A DNA stretch of 64,000 bases from Ryuthela nishihirai (GCA_038380435.1 JAWZYU010000005.1:36788001-36852000), one strand, 5' to 3'; positions 22,880 to 33,772 are shown, numbered from the stretch's first letter. Notes: generated by a model not told the origin, from the letters alone. Made by a program: numbers and translations.

Positions 22880-23402
22880 CAAATGAAAATAAAATTACAT
22901 GAAAATGAAATTAGAGAGACTAACTTTTCAAATTACAATAAAGCAGCAGAAAGTAGCAATTCTAACATATGTAATCCATGTGAAAATATAGAGAAAAAAT
23001 ATCAAGAAATAATAGGAGTTTGCCTAAAATCTACAATATGTGCAGATCTAAATGCACACAATCCAATTTGGGGAGAAGACACTAGACCAGAGTGGAAAAA
23101 TAATAGGTGAAATCATATGGGACCTCATTTAAATATCCAAAGTAATGGTTGACATACTTTCAGCATAATACTAATCCTACTGCAATAGAGATAACTCTCT
23201 ACAAGTGACTTTGTGCACCTGCTGTCATGTAACATTCATGAAGACTTGCTGGGAAGCAACCATCACCCAATGTGGATCAAATGACTCCCACCTATATATG
23301 GAGAAACTCAGCAGCAACATAACAAACTGAAGGGCATTTACAGAAAATATATAAAAAGTGAAATTTGCAAATCCAAATGTAAGAATCCATGAAAACTTCC
23401 TA
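22880..23402 (+). pseudogene. Jockey-like LINE, endonuclease fragment
   Basis: The + strand frame 22883-23110 contains ICADLNAHNPIWGEDTR, the hallmark (GDFNAHHPLWG-type, catalytic Asp/Asn) of the apurinic endonuclease of Jockey-like non-LTR elements. After frameshifts, DLLGSNHHPMWI follows (family LGSDHFPI), then a piece with YGETQQQHNKLKGIYRKYIK. It is interrupted at about 23403 by the minus-strand RTE LINE and resumes at about 27010. Confidence 0.75.
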
Positions 23403-23454
23403 ATCATCATCATCATCATCGCCGCCGCCGTCGTCGTCGTCAAGCAGCCATGGG

Positions 23455-23841
23455 CTACGGAGGTCCAACCAGACTGTGCAATTTAGTTCTCCAAGCAAGT
23501 CTATCCTGAGTTACATCTACTGCATCTGGCCACTGCACACCAATTCTAACAAGGTCCTGTTTGACATTGTCTGCCCACCGCATCCTAGGTCTCCCCTTCT
23601 TTCTGAGGCCTTTAGGCACACTGTTCATAACCCTATTCGCCAATCTATAATTATTCATACGGGCAACATGGCCAAACCAACGGAGTCTCTCTCTGCACAA
23701 TATGCTGCTTAAAGGAGGTTGCAGACTCCTTTGCCTAACCTCACCATTAGTTACAAAGTTAAACCACCTAATACCCAAGACACTACGTAAGCATTTAGAA
23801 TCAAAAGCATCTAGTTTCCTGTTACCTTGTTTACACAGCAT
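23455..23841 (-). pseudogene. RTE LINE C-terminal coding segment
   Basis: A 128-codon open stretch downstream of the RT domain. Visible motifs are LCKQGNRKLDAFDSKCLR, RLRWFGHVARM and LRKKGRPRMRWADNV, which are characteristic of the C-terminal region of RTE and related LINE proteins (the RWxGHVxRM and GRPxxRWxD motifs). It ends at a stop just before the 3' terminus. It is separated from the upstream RT segment by frame breaks, so it is not made as part of an intact protein. Confidence 0.85.
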
Positions 23842-24223
23842 CCAAGTTCACTACCATAACTAACCCTAGAAAGAACCAAACTATTATACAGTCTAATTTT
23901 AGTCTTTAGGTGTATACACCTATTTCTCCACAATCTCCATAGATTCTTAAAAGTCCCGGCAGCAATCCCTATTCATCTGTTAATCTCATGCCGCACATCA
24001 CCAGTATCTGTTACATAGCTCCCAAGGTAATTAAACTGACACCTGCTCAAGACTGCAACCATTTAGATGAACTGAATCACAACCTGCCTGACCAATTTTC
24101 ATCACTTTAGTTTTCTCTCTGTTATAACCAAATCTACCCTACTACCAGGCTCATCAACAGCTCGAATGAAAGACTTCATCTCATCAACATCATTTGCCAA
24201 AAGGGCTAAATCATCAGCATAAT

Positions 24224-25063
24224 CTAAATCAGAAATTTCCGTATCTCCAGTCCATTTAAGGCCAAAATCTTTCCCTCGAAGTGGATTTCACATAACATAA
24301 TCAATAACCAAGCTAAAGAGAAAAGGAGACAAAATGCACCCTTGTCAACACCAGAAGTAATGCTAAACCAATTGCCACAAGCCTTACCAACTCTTACACA
24401 CGACTCAGTGTTATTATAGAGAGCTTTCATTATGTTAACTAACTTGTCTGGTATACCATATGATCTCACAATCAACCAAATATTATGATGATCAACACAG
24501 TCGAAAGCCTTTTTGAAATCAACAAAGCTAGCAACCAAAGGTTTCTGAAACTCTAAACATTTCTCAAGAATCTGCCTGAGTGAAAATATCTGATCTACAC
24601 ATCCCCTAACACTTCTGAATCCACACTGCTCATCACGCAATTGCCTGTCAACCAGATTCTTCATTCTATTAAGCACAATCATGGAAAGAACTTTACCTGG
24701 AACAGAGAGTAGGCTGATACCCCTATAGTTATCACAAGAACTGCGATCACCTTTTTTGAAAATAGGGATAACAATAGCTCTGGTAAAATCCTTAGGAACC
24801 ATGCCTTTATCATAAAAGATATTCAGAATTTCAGTCATCCAAGTGGTAACCGAAACATTCCCAGCTCTAAGCATTTCCATAGTAATTTCATCTACCCCTG
24901 GGGATTTATGTAGTTTAAGTTTAGAAACAGCCAAAATAACTTCAGATTGTGTTATAGGGCCAACATTAAAGCCACCAATGCATCTATCATCATTGCAAAA
25001 AATGGGAATAGAACTAATCACATCGTTTAGAACACCACTGAAATTCTCAGCCCACCTAGCCAT
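24224..25063 (-). pseudogene. RTE LINE reverse transcriptase segment
   Basis: A 279-codon frame with RT blocks in order: KLHKSPGVDEITMEML near residue 50, IPIFKKGDRSSCDNYRGISL near 100, DEQCGFRS near 150, and ASFVDFKKAFDCVDHHNIW (first catalytic Asp block) near 190. A shift after ITSGV, where an RQGC…PFLF block is expected, throws the reading out of frame. The YADDLALLAND active-site block therefore lies in another frame near 24210. The RTE element supplies the enzyme for target-primed reverse transcription, but this copy cannot encode it. Confidence 0.9.
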
Positions 25064-25365
25064 GACAGAATCCTCACCTTCTATATAACCTTACCTTGTT
25101 TATCCTTCAATCCCTGTATACCTGTCCGTTTTCTACCACATAAAACATTAACTATCTGGTACAGCTCTCTGCTGTTGTGCTGTCTAACTGCTTCCTCGGC
25201 ATTGTCAGCCAAGCCATCAAGCCAAAGATTCTTATCAGCAGCTAACTTGATCTTTCACACGTTTTTTAAGTTCTCTGTAATGCTTTATATTAGGACTAGT
25301 AGGTTATTGATTAAGGACATTCCTGCAGTTCTTTCTTTCCAAAATAAGCTCAAGGGACTTATCAC

Positions 25366-26460
25366 TCAGATAATTCTGCTCTTCTGCTCCTTTTTTCCTA
25401 AAAGAGTACTGTTAGTGTCCAAAAAAGCCTGTTTAAAATAATCCCATTCTTCCTCAACTTCAGTAGTAAGCAAACCATGACTGTCATAATGATTAAGTAA
25501 CCTATCATGGTAAGCTTTGGCTATAACTGGGTCTTTCAGAGCTTCATTATTAAAAGTAAAAATTTTAACCCTAGCACAACACTTTTTAAGTTTAAGTTGC
25601 AAGACATTTTTAACAAGGTAATGGTCAGATCCAATTTCAGCTCCCCTATATGCCCTGGTATTCCTAACAGAACTAGCCCATTTGCTGTTAATTAATATAT
25701 AATCAATCATATTCTTATGCAGCCCATCGGGTGAAACCCATGTGTACTTATGTATGTCGCAGTGTTTGTAATAAGTGCTAGTTATTCTGAAATCATTGAG
25801 TTTACTTACCTGTAGGAGACGTCGCACATTGCCATTGCAGCTACCAATACCAAAAGGGCCTATTACTCTTCCCCAAAGGTCAGAGTCAGTACCAACTTTG
25901 GCATTGAAGTCACCAAGAACAAGGGTAATATCTCCTTTCTTGACAGAATTCAAAATATCCCGAAGTTGTCCATAAAACCTATCCTTGTCATCCTCATCAG
26001 CATCCTCAGTGGGGGCATAACAGCAGATAACATTCAAGTCTTTAACGCTTGTCTGAAATTTTTTTGTAAGAAACCTTTCATTAATGCACTCATATTCTAG
26101 AAGAGCATCACTAGCATGTGTACTGAGAAGCAGACCCACGCCTTGGTGATGCTTATTGTCATCCCTCCCTAAAATGATAAATTTATGATTATTCTTAAGA
26201 ATCTGACCTTTATCTGTCCATCGGGTCTCTTGCAAGCCGAGAATATCTGAACTATAATGGTGGAATTCATGTGTGAGGACATCAAGAGAAAATGCTCTGT
26301 GCAGAGTCCTCACATTCCAACTACCTATGGAGAGAAAATGGTTAGTGGGATGTTTAAAGAAACTATGTTTGAGAGAGGGAATGCCGACAATATCAAACAG
26401 CCCCCTAATCGCAGACATGGCGCAAAGACCCGTTCCCCCACCACTAAAGGCTGAAGCCAT
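25366..26460 (-). pseudogene. RTE LINE endonuclease segment
   Basis: A 364-codon frame starting at an ATG (26460) after the 5' leader. It has the full set of apurinic-endonuclease motifs: SIGSWNVRTLHR, LGLQETRWTDKG (catalytic Glu), CCYAPTEDAD, VLGDFNAKVG (catalytic Asp/Asn), SPDGLHKNMIDYILI and EIGSDHYLVK (SDH). Uncharacterised animal proteins related to these RTE frames are often annotated as craniofacial development protein 2-like. The domain itself looks intact, unlike the RT. The frame stops at 25366, before the RT begins. Confidence 0.92.
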
Positions 26461-27002
26461 CTATACTGGAAGACTTCCTCCAATGTAGAATTTGACGATG
26501 CCAATAGAAGCAGAGTTCAGGTGCCTGCGATGACCTCTGCTCAGGATTATTCACCAGCTGATAAACATATTCTGTGAATCTATTCGCTTGGGGCTGTCAA
26601 CCCACAAACAAACAGAAAACACAGCGGAAGATTTTCCCTCCACAGAAGCCCACTAGTGCAGCAAAATCAGGATCCATAATCAAGTTCAGAGCCATTTATC
26701 TGTCCAGTGGGTTTATATGGTCAGCACCAGGACCCTGTGTGGTTGACCACTCCTCAGCAGGGTAGAAAAAAAAAAGAAAAGTAGCCGTAGTTGTCCAGAT
26801 CAGTAGGCCACAGTAATCTGGCAGCCCTCCCCTTCCGTTCACTTCCACAAGAGAGTATCTCTTTTGAAAGGTACTAACGGTCTACACCACAAGAAGGCGG
26901 GGTTGGACATTAGGTGCTAGGCCTGGCCAGTTCTATGCATCATCACAGGGGATTGGTGCATAGCTCTCCTTCCAGTGACTACCTAGCTACCATTTACAGA
27001 CC
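26461..27002 (-). other. RTE LINE 5' leader
   Basis: Non-coding 540 bp between the 5' end of the RTE copy and its ATG. Related leader-only sequences occur at 9490-10190 and 13313-13529, so this block either is retained in internally deleted copies or is itself an independent repeat. Confidence 0.7.
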
Positions 27003-27009
27003 AATCTTA

Positions 27010-27670
27010 ACCAGTCTTAACTATAACAAACAGAAAAGCCAAACAGAAAAAAATATAATTATATTTATACATCATGATTATATTAATACATTAGAAAACT
27101 GATAACAATCAGAAGGGCAGAATGCAAAGCAAGAACAACACAGAACTGGGCAGACATAATTTATCGCAAAAAAACTAGTATCTCTCACTAAAAAGAAAAT
27201 TAAACAGACAAATAAATTATAGAGCCAGCAGATATGTAACAGACTCAGCATTTTCATAATACTACAAAAGCATGGCAACTGGTAAAAAATATTGGAAGGC
27301 TTATAAGCCAAAGATAGTCATGGAAGAACATTGCCTTGAAAAATAATATTTCACTCACTCAACTTGCAAAAGATTTTGTCTTACTCTTTGTGACCTTTGG
27401 ATAAACAGAAATGTATGAACTACAAAAATTAAAAGAAACAGGAATAGACAACTGGAAATAATAGCTGTTCCAATCAATGGAAGAAAAATCTTCTACAGAT
27501 ATAAATGCTAAAATTACATTGGCCAAAAGTTTTTTCCAATAAAAATCAACTGCACCCCAGGGCCAGATGAGGTCACTAATAAAATGCTTAAAACTTACCA
27601 AGGAAGGTGATTCAAAAATTACGTGAAATAATCAAGCAGCATTGGAAAACTCGAATGTTCTCAGAAAGGT
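27010..27670 (+). pseudogene. Jockey-like LINE, continuation after the RTE insertion
   Basis: Decayed + strand reading: KAWQLVKNIG near 27270, then a start-of-RT block CTPGPDEVTNKMLKTY at about 27548-27597 (family SPGPDGITNKML), then KLREIIKQHWKTRMFSE. The order follows on from the endonuclease fragment at 22880-23402, so the two are one old element split by the RTE insertion. It stops where SINE-C-like repeats begin. Confidence 0.7.
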
Positions 27671-27706
27671 AGAAAAAAAAGTATATAATTGAAATATCTC
27701 AATGAT

Positions 27707-27850
27707 TCTGTTTAACAGAAAAGAAAGAAATCACTCTCTCTTCGATAACAAATTTTAGAGGAAAAATTGTCTTGAGTCAAGTGGCATATGAACCCATGCC
27801 CTCCTGATAACATGTCAGGTGTTCTGACTGCTGATCTACCAGCTGCCAAG
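27707..27850 (-). repeat. SINE-C-like tRNA-derived repeat, copy 1
   Basis: On the minus strand: AACACCTGACATGTTATCAG (anticodon-arm-like hairpin CCTGACATGTTATCAGG) then GGGCATGGGTTCATATGCCA (T-arm-like). It is preceded on + by tgtttaacagaaaag…gaggaaaaattgtcttga. A direct copy lies about 310 bp away. Confidence 0.6.
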
Positions 27851-28015
27851 CAAGATCTCTAATCAAGTTATGAACTTTCCAACTACAGTACACAATTCAC
27901 TTGTCTCATGAAGGCATAGTCCAAGGTGCCAACAGCAGCAGATGACAAGAATATCATGAAGAGAGAAAGTATATATTCAGAGTATACTATTGATTAAACT
28001 GAAATATCGACATTT

Positions 28016-28145
28016 CTGTTAAACACAAGAAAGGGATCACTCTATCATTGATAACAATTTTTAGAGGAAAAATTGTCTTGAACTTGGTGGGATATGAATC
28101 CATGTCCTCCTGATAACATGTTGGGTGCTCTGACCACAGTTCATA
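28016..28145 (-). repeat. SINE-C-like tRNA-derived repeat, copy 2
   Basis: Same block as 27707-27850, including GAGGAAAAATTGTCTTGA and ATGTCCTCCTGATAACATGT. The two are direct repeats with the same flanking text (tgttaaacac/gaaa…gatcactct). The head also occurs near 53457-53530. Confidence 0.6.
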
Positions 28146-28399
28146 ATTCAATTAGAGGAGATCTTGCTCGCTGGCCAGTTATTACTGTCAATGTTAGTGA
28201 TTTCTTCACAGATTTTTTGATTGATGTGCAATGTGCTATTGATATGGACATCCATGATTTTAGTCTACTTAAGACAGGCTGTTGAATCCCTCTGACAGTT
28301 TTCTAATAATTTGTTTGCATCTGTAGACAAATTATTAGATTCAAGCAATTTTTTTAAAAAATGAAAACATATTTTTTGGTTTTTTTTCTTGGGAAATAT

Positions 28400-29290
28400 G
28401 TGGTCATAAAAGTGAGACTTTTTACCTATCTTCCTATTGCTTTTTGCTTATCATTTGTTGGTTTGGATATTTGTCAAAACAATTGTTCCATCTTTTGAAT
28501 GCGATAGACAAACTTAATGATTTATCTGTGAAATGAAAGCTTGTGAGGCAGGGAATGTTAATGTCTATAAAAAAATTACCCCCCCCCCCCCCATACTTGC
28601 TCCCTAAAAATGGGGAAATATGAAAAGAGTTGTTCCACTATGTCTCAAAATTTGGGGACTGAAAGTAACGGTGTGTCAAATGAAAGCTTGTGACATGGAG
28701 AGTGTCACAGGTTATGAAAATTTCTTCCCATGCTTTCTTTCTCCCTAAAAAAAAAGGTAAAACATGTGAAGCATCATTCTACTATATCTTTTGAATGTGA
28801 GAGCAAACATAACAAGTTACATGTCAAATGGAAGCTTATGATGTGGTGAGTTTTATGGGTTATAAAAATTACCCCCCCTATTTCCCCCTTAAAAATGTAA
28901 ATGTGAAAGTTCTACTATATCTGCTGAATGCAAGGGCCTATAGTTATGAGTTAGGTGTCAAATGAAACTCACATGAGGACTGTTGTAGACTATTTCAAAT
29001 TACTCACCCACCACCACCACCACCACCTTATCACTCCCAAAAGAGAATGCAATTTTCACAGGGATTGACTTTAATGAGTTGTGAAATAATTGTTGAGCTA
29101 TGTAATTTGTGAATAAAAAAAAATGCAAATCAAAGATTATAATGTGTCTAATGTCATGGGCTACCTCAAACATGACCCCCCACTTCCCCCAAAAAATGGG
29201 GGGGAGGGAGAAATGTGATAAATGTTTGAGTCATATATAAAATAAAATTTTCTGAAGATAGTGTTTTAAGTGAGAAAGAAAAAAGTATAA
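28400..29290 (+). repeat. composite repeat, degenerate tandem array, copy 3
   Basis: The longest array: cores TGAAATGAAAGCTTGTGAGG (about 28528), TGTCAAATGAAAGCTTGTGA (28675), TGTCAAATGGAAGCTTATGA (28823), TGTCAAATGAAACTCACATG (28958) and decayed ones near 29118 and 29233. Spacing is about 115-160 bp. Each unit carries a C-run (28579-28592) or CAC microsatellite (about 29006-29028) at the equivalent place. The foldback at 29323 follows. Confidence 0.78.
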
Positions 29291-29322
29291 AATTGAAATT
29301 TAAAAATTACTTATCATCCTAT

Positions 29323-29540
29323 ATAGCACCTTAAAAAGTGGAAAATAAAATTGAAGCATTTTAATGGTGCAATCAGTCACTGAATGCGTATGCACTTCAA
29401 AGGAAGATATGGTCTAAGCAATCTTGTTGAGTAGGTAAATCTGTACCCTATCTCCTTTGAAGTGAATATGAATTTAGTGACTTCATTGCACCATTGATAT
29501 GCTTTAGTTTAATTTTTGATCTTTTAGGGTACATTGTAGG
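29323..29540. repeat. long foldback repeat, copy 4
   Basis: Arms AGCACCTTAAAAAGTGGAAA and GATCTTTTAGGGTACATTGT. The loop reads AAGCAATCTTGTTGAGTAGG, the reverse complement of the loop in copies 1 and 3, so the whole hairpin, or just its loop, is inverted relative to the array. Confidence 0.82.
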
Positions 29541-29744
29541 AAGATAGGTATTTTAAAAACATTTTTGATTTACTATTTTTTTGCACTAAAAATACCTATT
29601 GTCAGAAACTTTTATTTGCTACACGACTCTTAAATATCAACCACATTGTTTAATATTTTGCATATACACTTTTACATTCGTTTAACATTTTTTTATTTTA
29701 TTTGACATATTTTCTTTTATTTTTTTAAAAATATATTTTAATAT

Positions 29745-30300
29745 ATAGGTCATGGTGCTAATTTGTATTAGATCTTCTGTTGACAAATTCTTTATCAAAT
29801 GACCTTTTACTTTATTTTTTTTCTTGACTGTTGCTAACATCTCTATGGGATTCATATCTGGACTGTTCCATGGCTAAGAAATGTTTTTTTACTACTTTCT
29901 GTCATGTTTTTGACTACCCTTTTTTTTTTCTTTGTGACATGGAGTACCATCCTGCATAAATATACAATCCTGAATTTCTGGCAATAGCCTTGTTTCAAGG
30001 ATTGTTATGTACTGGTCTTTGCTCATTGTGCCTTCAATTATGTGAATTCTTCCATCACCTTGCACCAATGTTAATGCTCCAGACTTTAATCGATGTTAGA
30101 TGCTTCACCACTTGCTTCACACATTCTGGTGTGAAAGTCTCCTTGGACCTTCTGCATATTTACTGTATCCTTCTTGTGAAAGCAAAGATTGACTCATTAC
30201 TAATACAAACTTGAAATGATGCAGAACTAAATATATTGTAAAATTTCAAGCTGTAAACTCACTTTCCAGATATCAGTTCATTGCAAAATATTTTGTTATG
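29745..30300 (-). pseudogene. degenerate Tc1-type transposase fragment
   Basis: Minus-strand translation gives FQVCISNESIFAFTRR (family FSDESIF), CRRSKETFTPECVKQVVKHL (family …FNPKCTIPTVKHG) and, near 29860, FLAMEQSRYESHRD in the place of the DLNPIEN block. It carries many stops. It probably belongs to a different Tc1 lineage from the copies at 15890, 53962 and 57773. Confidence 0.55.
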
Positions 30301-30939
30301 TCCCATTATTTCAAATAATTTGTCAACAAATGTAAGCAAGGAGAAATTAATGAAGTAATTCTGATCATCACTTTAATCTTCAAAAGTCATGTCTTCATCT
30401 TACCCAGCCATTTAAGCTTCATTTTTGGCATGCACATGTAATTGTGGCTTTTTTTTTCTTGGCCTGTGGCAAAAAATTTCATTTAACTGTTCGAGTTTTT
30501 ACATTCAACTCCATAAGCTTTTAATTGATTCTTCAAGTCTGTCATAGTTACATTTTTAATCTATAGATTTAAATTGATGATTTTCCTCTCTCATCTTGGT
30601 GTTATTTTCCTCTTTTTACTGTATTTCCCTGTGCAAGGCCATAGTCTTCTTTGCACACATATGTTGATGTGACTCAGGGATATCTGGAAAATGTTTAGTC
30701 ATTATTTTTCATTGGTTACAGCATTTCCCCTTCAAAAGGCTTTGAAAAAAAATATTTTATGAAGTGACAAGTATTTTCTCAGCCATTTAATTTAACCATA
30801 TAAGTTTCTCATTAAATTAACCATAAAGTTCCTCAACCATTGTGTTTAACTGATATTCTGATGTCATACAGCTACCTTTATTGTTGGATTGTGTTGCATT
30901 GTATGTACTACATTTTATATATTTACCATGTTTGAGTTT

Positions 30940-31130
30940 TTATTAAATTTGGTCCAGTTATGTGATCATGCATTACACGATACCAGATGTTAACTTTTGC
31001 ACTGCTTCTCTCGTGCTTTTGTACAACATGTAGAGATTCAGAATTCTATGTTCAAATGTTTCATTGGTTGACATGGTTTGTTATGGGAAAAGTTGCTTCA
31101 TCGAAAAACATTACATGCTGCAAAAGTGAT
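30940..31130 (-). pseudogene. DDE transposase fragment
   Basis: The minus strand reads MFFDEATFPITNHVNQ, then SESLHVVQKHERSSAKVNIW and RVMHDHITGPN. This matches the arthropod DDE transposase pattern FSDEATFH…NPH…EH.RDSPKVNVWC…D..IGP around the first catalytic Asp. Only this segment is readable; flanking sequence to about 31380 may be more of it. Confidence 0.6.
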
Positions 31131-31520
31131 TTATTTACCTTTATCAATTTTATATGACAGCTCAACTGCTTAATTTTCCAATGATTCCTTTTACTGCAAT
31201 AGAATTTTTTTGCTGGTTAGTTCAATATACCCGTCAGATACACAAGAGGCCTTCCTGGTTACAATTTCTTCATAACACAAAGTGTTGTCATAAACCACTT
31301 GCACCAGCTATTTATTTCGCATGGTATGTACAGCATACATGATCATTCAGTGTTTAGAGATATTGGAGTATTTAACAGCAGCAATGCCAGTTTGAATAAT
31401 TGCTCTGGAAAATAAAAAAAAAATAAAAAGTTAAAATGAAAGCAATAACCGTTATACTAAACTTATTATACTAATATAGTATAATTATACTTATTATACT
31501 AACCTATTATACTAATATAG

Positions 31521-32376
31521 CAGATTCTGATTAATTGGGATACATCAGGACTAGAACACTTTGGCCCAATTAAGTGGCTGTCCCAGTTATGCAATGTTCC
31601 ACATAAAGAATTAAAAAGGTTTAAAACAAAAGACAAACTACCATTTACTGAGAGACAAAAATACAGTAAATGAATTTTGAAACAAATAGTACAGATCAGA
31701 GAAAAATATTTATGCTTAAAACAATTTCTTTAACGATGTTAATCTTAACGATGATAATGTAGTTCTTAAAGTTAATGATTTTGGAGGAATTTATCAAGTG
31801 TATGCTGCCATGTTCTCTTGATTGACTGCAACTGAACAAAATTAGCACAGCTATCTAATGCTGATATAGGACTACCTTTATTGCCTTCCTGCATGAAGTA
31901 GCTTCTAATCCAGAAATTAATTTCTTGGAATTGTGGTTAGTTACTCGCTTAGGTGTGTCATCCTCATCACTTTCCTGGTCTTCTTGTGTCTTTTGGTGTT
32001 TTGCTACAATTTGTTCAACAATTGTTTCCTCACAATCTTCATTTTCATAGTAACATTGAACACTATTGTCGATGCATGCAAACTCTTTATAGTTTCTCAT
32101 GTGTTGTACTTCCAAAATGGCATCATTTTCACTATCTGTTGTATCTGGCATCTCCAAGTCTGAATGTTTAAAACCATAGTGAGCAAAGCAGTTCTGAATG
32201 GTCTTGCTGCTTTTTTCTCGCCAACGATCAATGATTGCCCTGATTAAATGACATGGTGTCCCAAATAAGCGAAATAAATTTTGCTTATTTTCTTGATTTG
32301 TTTTTGTTCTTTAAGATTTTTCCCAAATAAACAGCTGCCCCGATTAACTGATGACCCAATTAACCGGAATGTACTG
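31521..32376 (-). mobile_element. pogo/Tigger-like element, internally deleted
   Basis: Ends are inverted: left CAGATTCTGATTAATTGGGA and right, read on the minus strand, CAGTACATTCCGGTTAATTG. TA follows the right end at 32377-32378. The element keeps the C-terminal part of a Tigger-type transposase and has lost the rest. Confidence 0.8.
31855..32240 (-). pseudogene. Tigger-type transposase, C-terminal part
   Basis: Open minus-strand reading of about 125 codons. It begins with IIDRWREKSSKTIQNCFAHY then GFKHSDLEMPD, matching the conserved W…..TI.NCF..GF segment after the DDE domain in Tigger/Jerky transposases. It continues with an acidic tail (NEDCEETIVEQIVAKHQ, ESDEDDTPKRVT) as in that family. 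The catalytic domain is missing. It was probably left by internal deletion of the element at 31521-32376. Confidence 0.72.
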
Positions 32377-32756
32377 TACATGTAAGTATTTTTAGCAGTT
32401 TGTGTAATAATTATGGCAATTTTTTGCTGCTTTTGAATAATTTTTTTTTCAGAACGAGCTAACTTGCTAAATGTTTCAGCTTCCATAATTCTTTAAATAA
32501 TTAACACATTTTGTTGGAAATACAGATTAAATAAATTTGATATCTTGAAATTAGGTTTAGTCACACTTTTCCATAAAAGCTTATTTTAAGATGTTACTGA
32601 GTTCTGTATCTGATTTACTCTTAACATAACATGGGATTGTACTAATAAAGTGGCCACTGAGCATTGAGTATATGTTCAGGCAAGAAGAAATTCAAACAAC
32701 TTATTTAGACCTCCCACACCTTGATGGAACAACAAAAAAATTTTTCAGTTCACATT

Positions 32757-32927
32757 GGTTGGGTTGTTGAACCAGTGCTATTTTTGCACTCAATGGGCTA
32801 AATGATCAGTTTGCAAGGAGTCAAAATGGCTCATAGCTGTATAGGGGAATGAATTTCACTGAACAGCTGTTAGGTGACAGATGGAAACCTCTCATGAAGG
32901 CCATCCAGAATATTCTTTATCACATCA
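32757..32927 (-). mobile_element. SINE-A, old 3' fragment
   Basis: In reverse: GGTTGGGTTGTTGAACCAGT, CAATGGGCTAAATGATCAG, GAACAGCTGTTAGGTGACAG and AAGGCCATCCAGAATATTCT. These match the last 170 bp of SINE-A with high divergence. Confidence 0.75.
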
Positions 32928-33004
32928 TGCTTGCTTTTTGGTGTATAGCATGACCAATAGACTAATAGTAAAAATAATAACTTCAGGTTAAGGTTCTAAA
33001 TTTT

Positions 33005-33048
33005 GCTGAAATATATATATATATTCACATATATATATATATTTCAGC
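33005..33048. repeat. perfect AT hairpin before the last CHAF1A exon
   Basis: Arms of 20 bp, GCTGAAATATATATATATAT and its exact complement ending ATTTCAGC, are separated by TCAC. It lies 180 bp upstream of the last exon's acceptor. Confidence 0.85.
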
Positions 33049-33228
33049 TGATATATTTTTATGCTGAAAATATTTCAAAATTTAATTGAAGCATAGGAGG
33101 AAGTTCAGTTTCAGAAATCTGACATTTTAAAGACTGACTATTAATTTTCCTTTGATATTTAGTATCAGATTAATGACTACTAAAATTTATTATTAAAGTT
33201 ATATTTATACATATGTATTTTTTTACAG

Positions 33229-33725
33229 CAATGCCATATTTAATACAACTCCTACATGCCAGTACACATGGCCGCTCAAGAGTAATAAAAGAATTTCAAG
33301 AATTCTGGTTATTACAACATAAGAAAAAGGACAATGATAATTCATGCAAAGAAACTTTGAATAATTCTTTTACATCTCCTAGATCACCTACATCTCCTAG
33401 AACTGGAAATAAGGAACATGTTTCAGAGAAGTGTGAAAATACAACACCCAAGATGTCAAATATTCGATCAGGAAAAATATCCAAGCGCCAATTGGAAATA
33501 ACAATGCAGAAAATTTGCATATGGTGCAAATGTCCAAGTTCAGTGATTAATAAGTACTGTTGGTGGGTACATGATGATGTTCGGGAAAAATATGGTTTAA
33601 CGGATCTTCCTGTACCAAATAAATGGCAGTTTGTTTCTCGAAAAGATGTTGGAAATTTTCAGCCTGTGTCACAACCAGTAGCAAATATAGGGACACCTTC
33701 CATTAAAAACTTTTTACATGTGTAA
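33229..33725 (+). CDS. CHAF1A: CHAF1A, last exon (C-terminal winged-helix region)
   Basis: 497 bp from acceptor ttacag (33223-33228) to TAA at 33723-33725, 164 residues plus the split Ala. MPYLIQLLHASTHGRSRVIK EFQEFW corresponds to the family segment LLPLLHGNVNGSKVIIREFQE. Then come a Ser/Pro-rich linker (SPRSPTSPRTG), SKRQLEITMQKICIWCKCPS and CWWVHDDVREKYGLTDLPVP followed by NKWQFVS (vertebrate CWYVHP…LPVPCQWSYV), the winged-helix DNA-binding region. It ends GTPSIKNFLHV, soon after this domain; vertebrate proteins continue with a long acidic tail. The isolated ATG at 33231 is internal, because the open frame runs in from the previous exon. Confidence 0.95.
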
Positions 33726-33772
33726 AAAATATAAAAACATTTCATATAATTTTTTTATGTATAGTAATGAAA

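Larger units (their letters stand above)
23403..27002 (-). mobile_element. RTE-clade LINE, near full-length, inactive
   Basis: A 3.6-kb minus-strand non-LTR retrotransposon. 5' leader about 27002-26461; endonuclease frame 26460-25366; reverse transcriptase 25063-24224 and onward to the ADDLALLAND motif near 24210; C-terminal frame 23841-23455; then a 3' end CCATGGCTGCTTGA followed by a CGA/CGG/GAT trinucleotide tail (23440-23403). A single protein with endonuclease and RT and a microsatellite-like tail is typical of the RTE clade. The frame is broken between and within domains. It is inserted in a Jockey-like LINE (22880-27670). Other copies: 2453-4846 and 2058-2216. Confidence 0.92.

Noticed and set aside
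23403..27002. Active LINE
   Set aside because: Endonuclease, RT and C-terminal parts lie in different frames with stops between them, so no single protein can be made.
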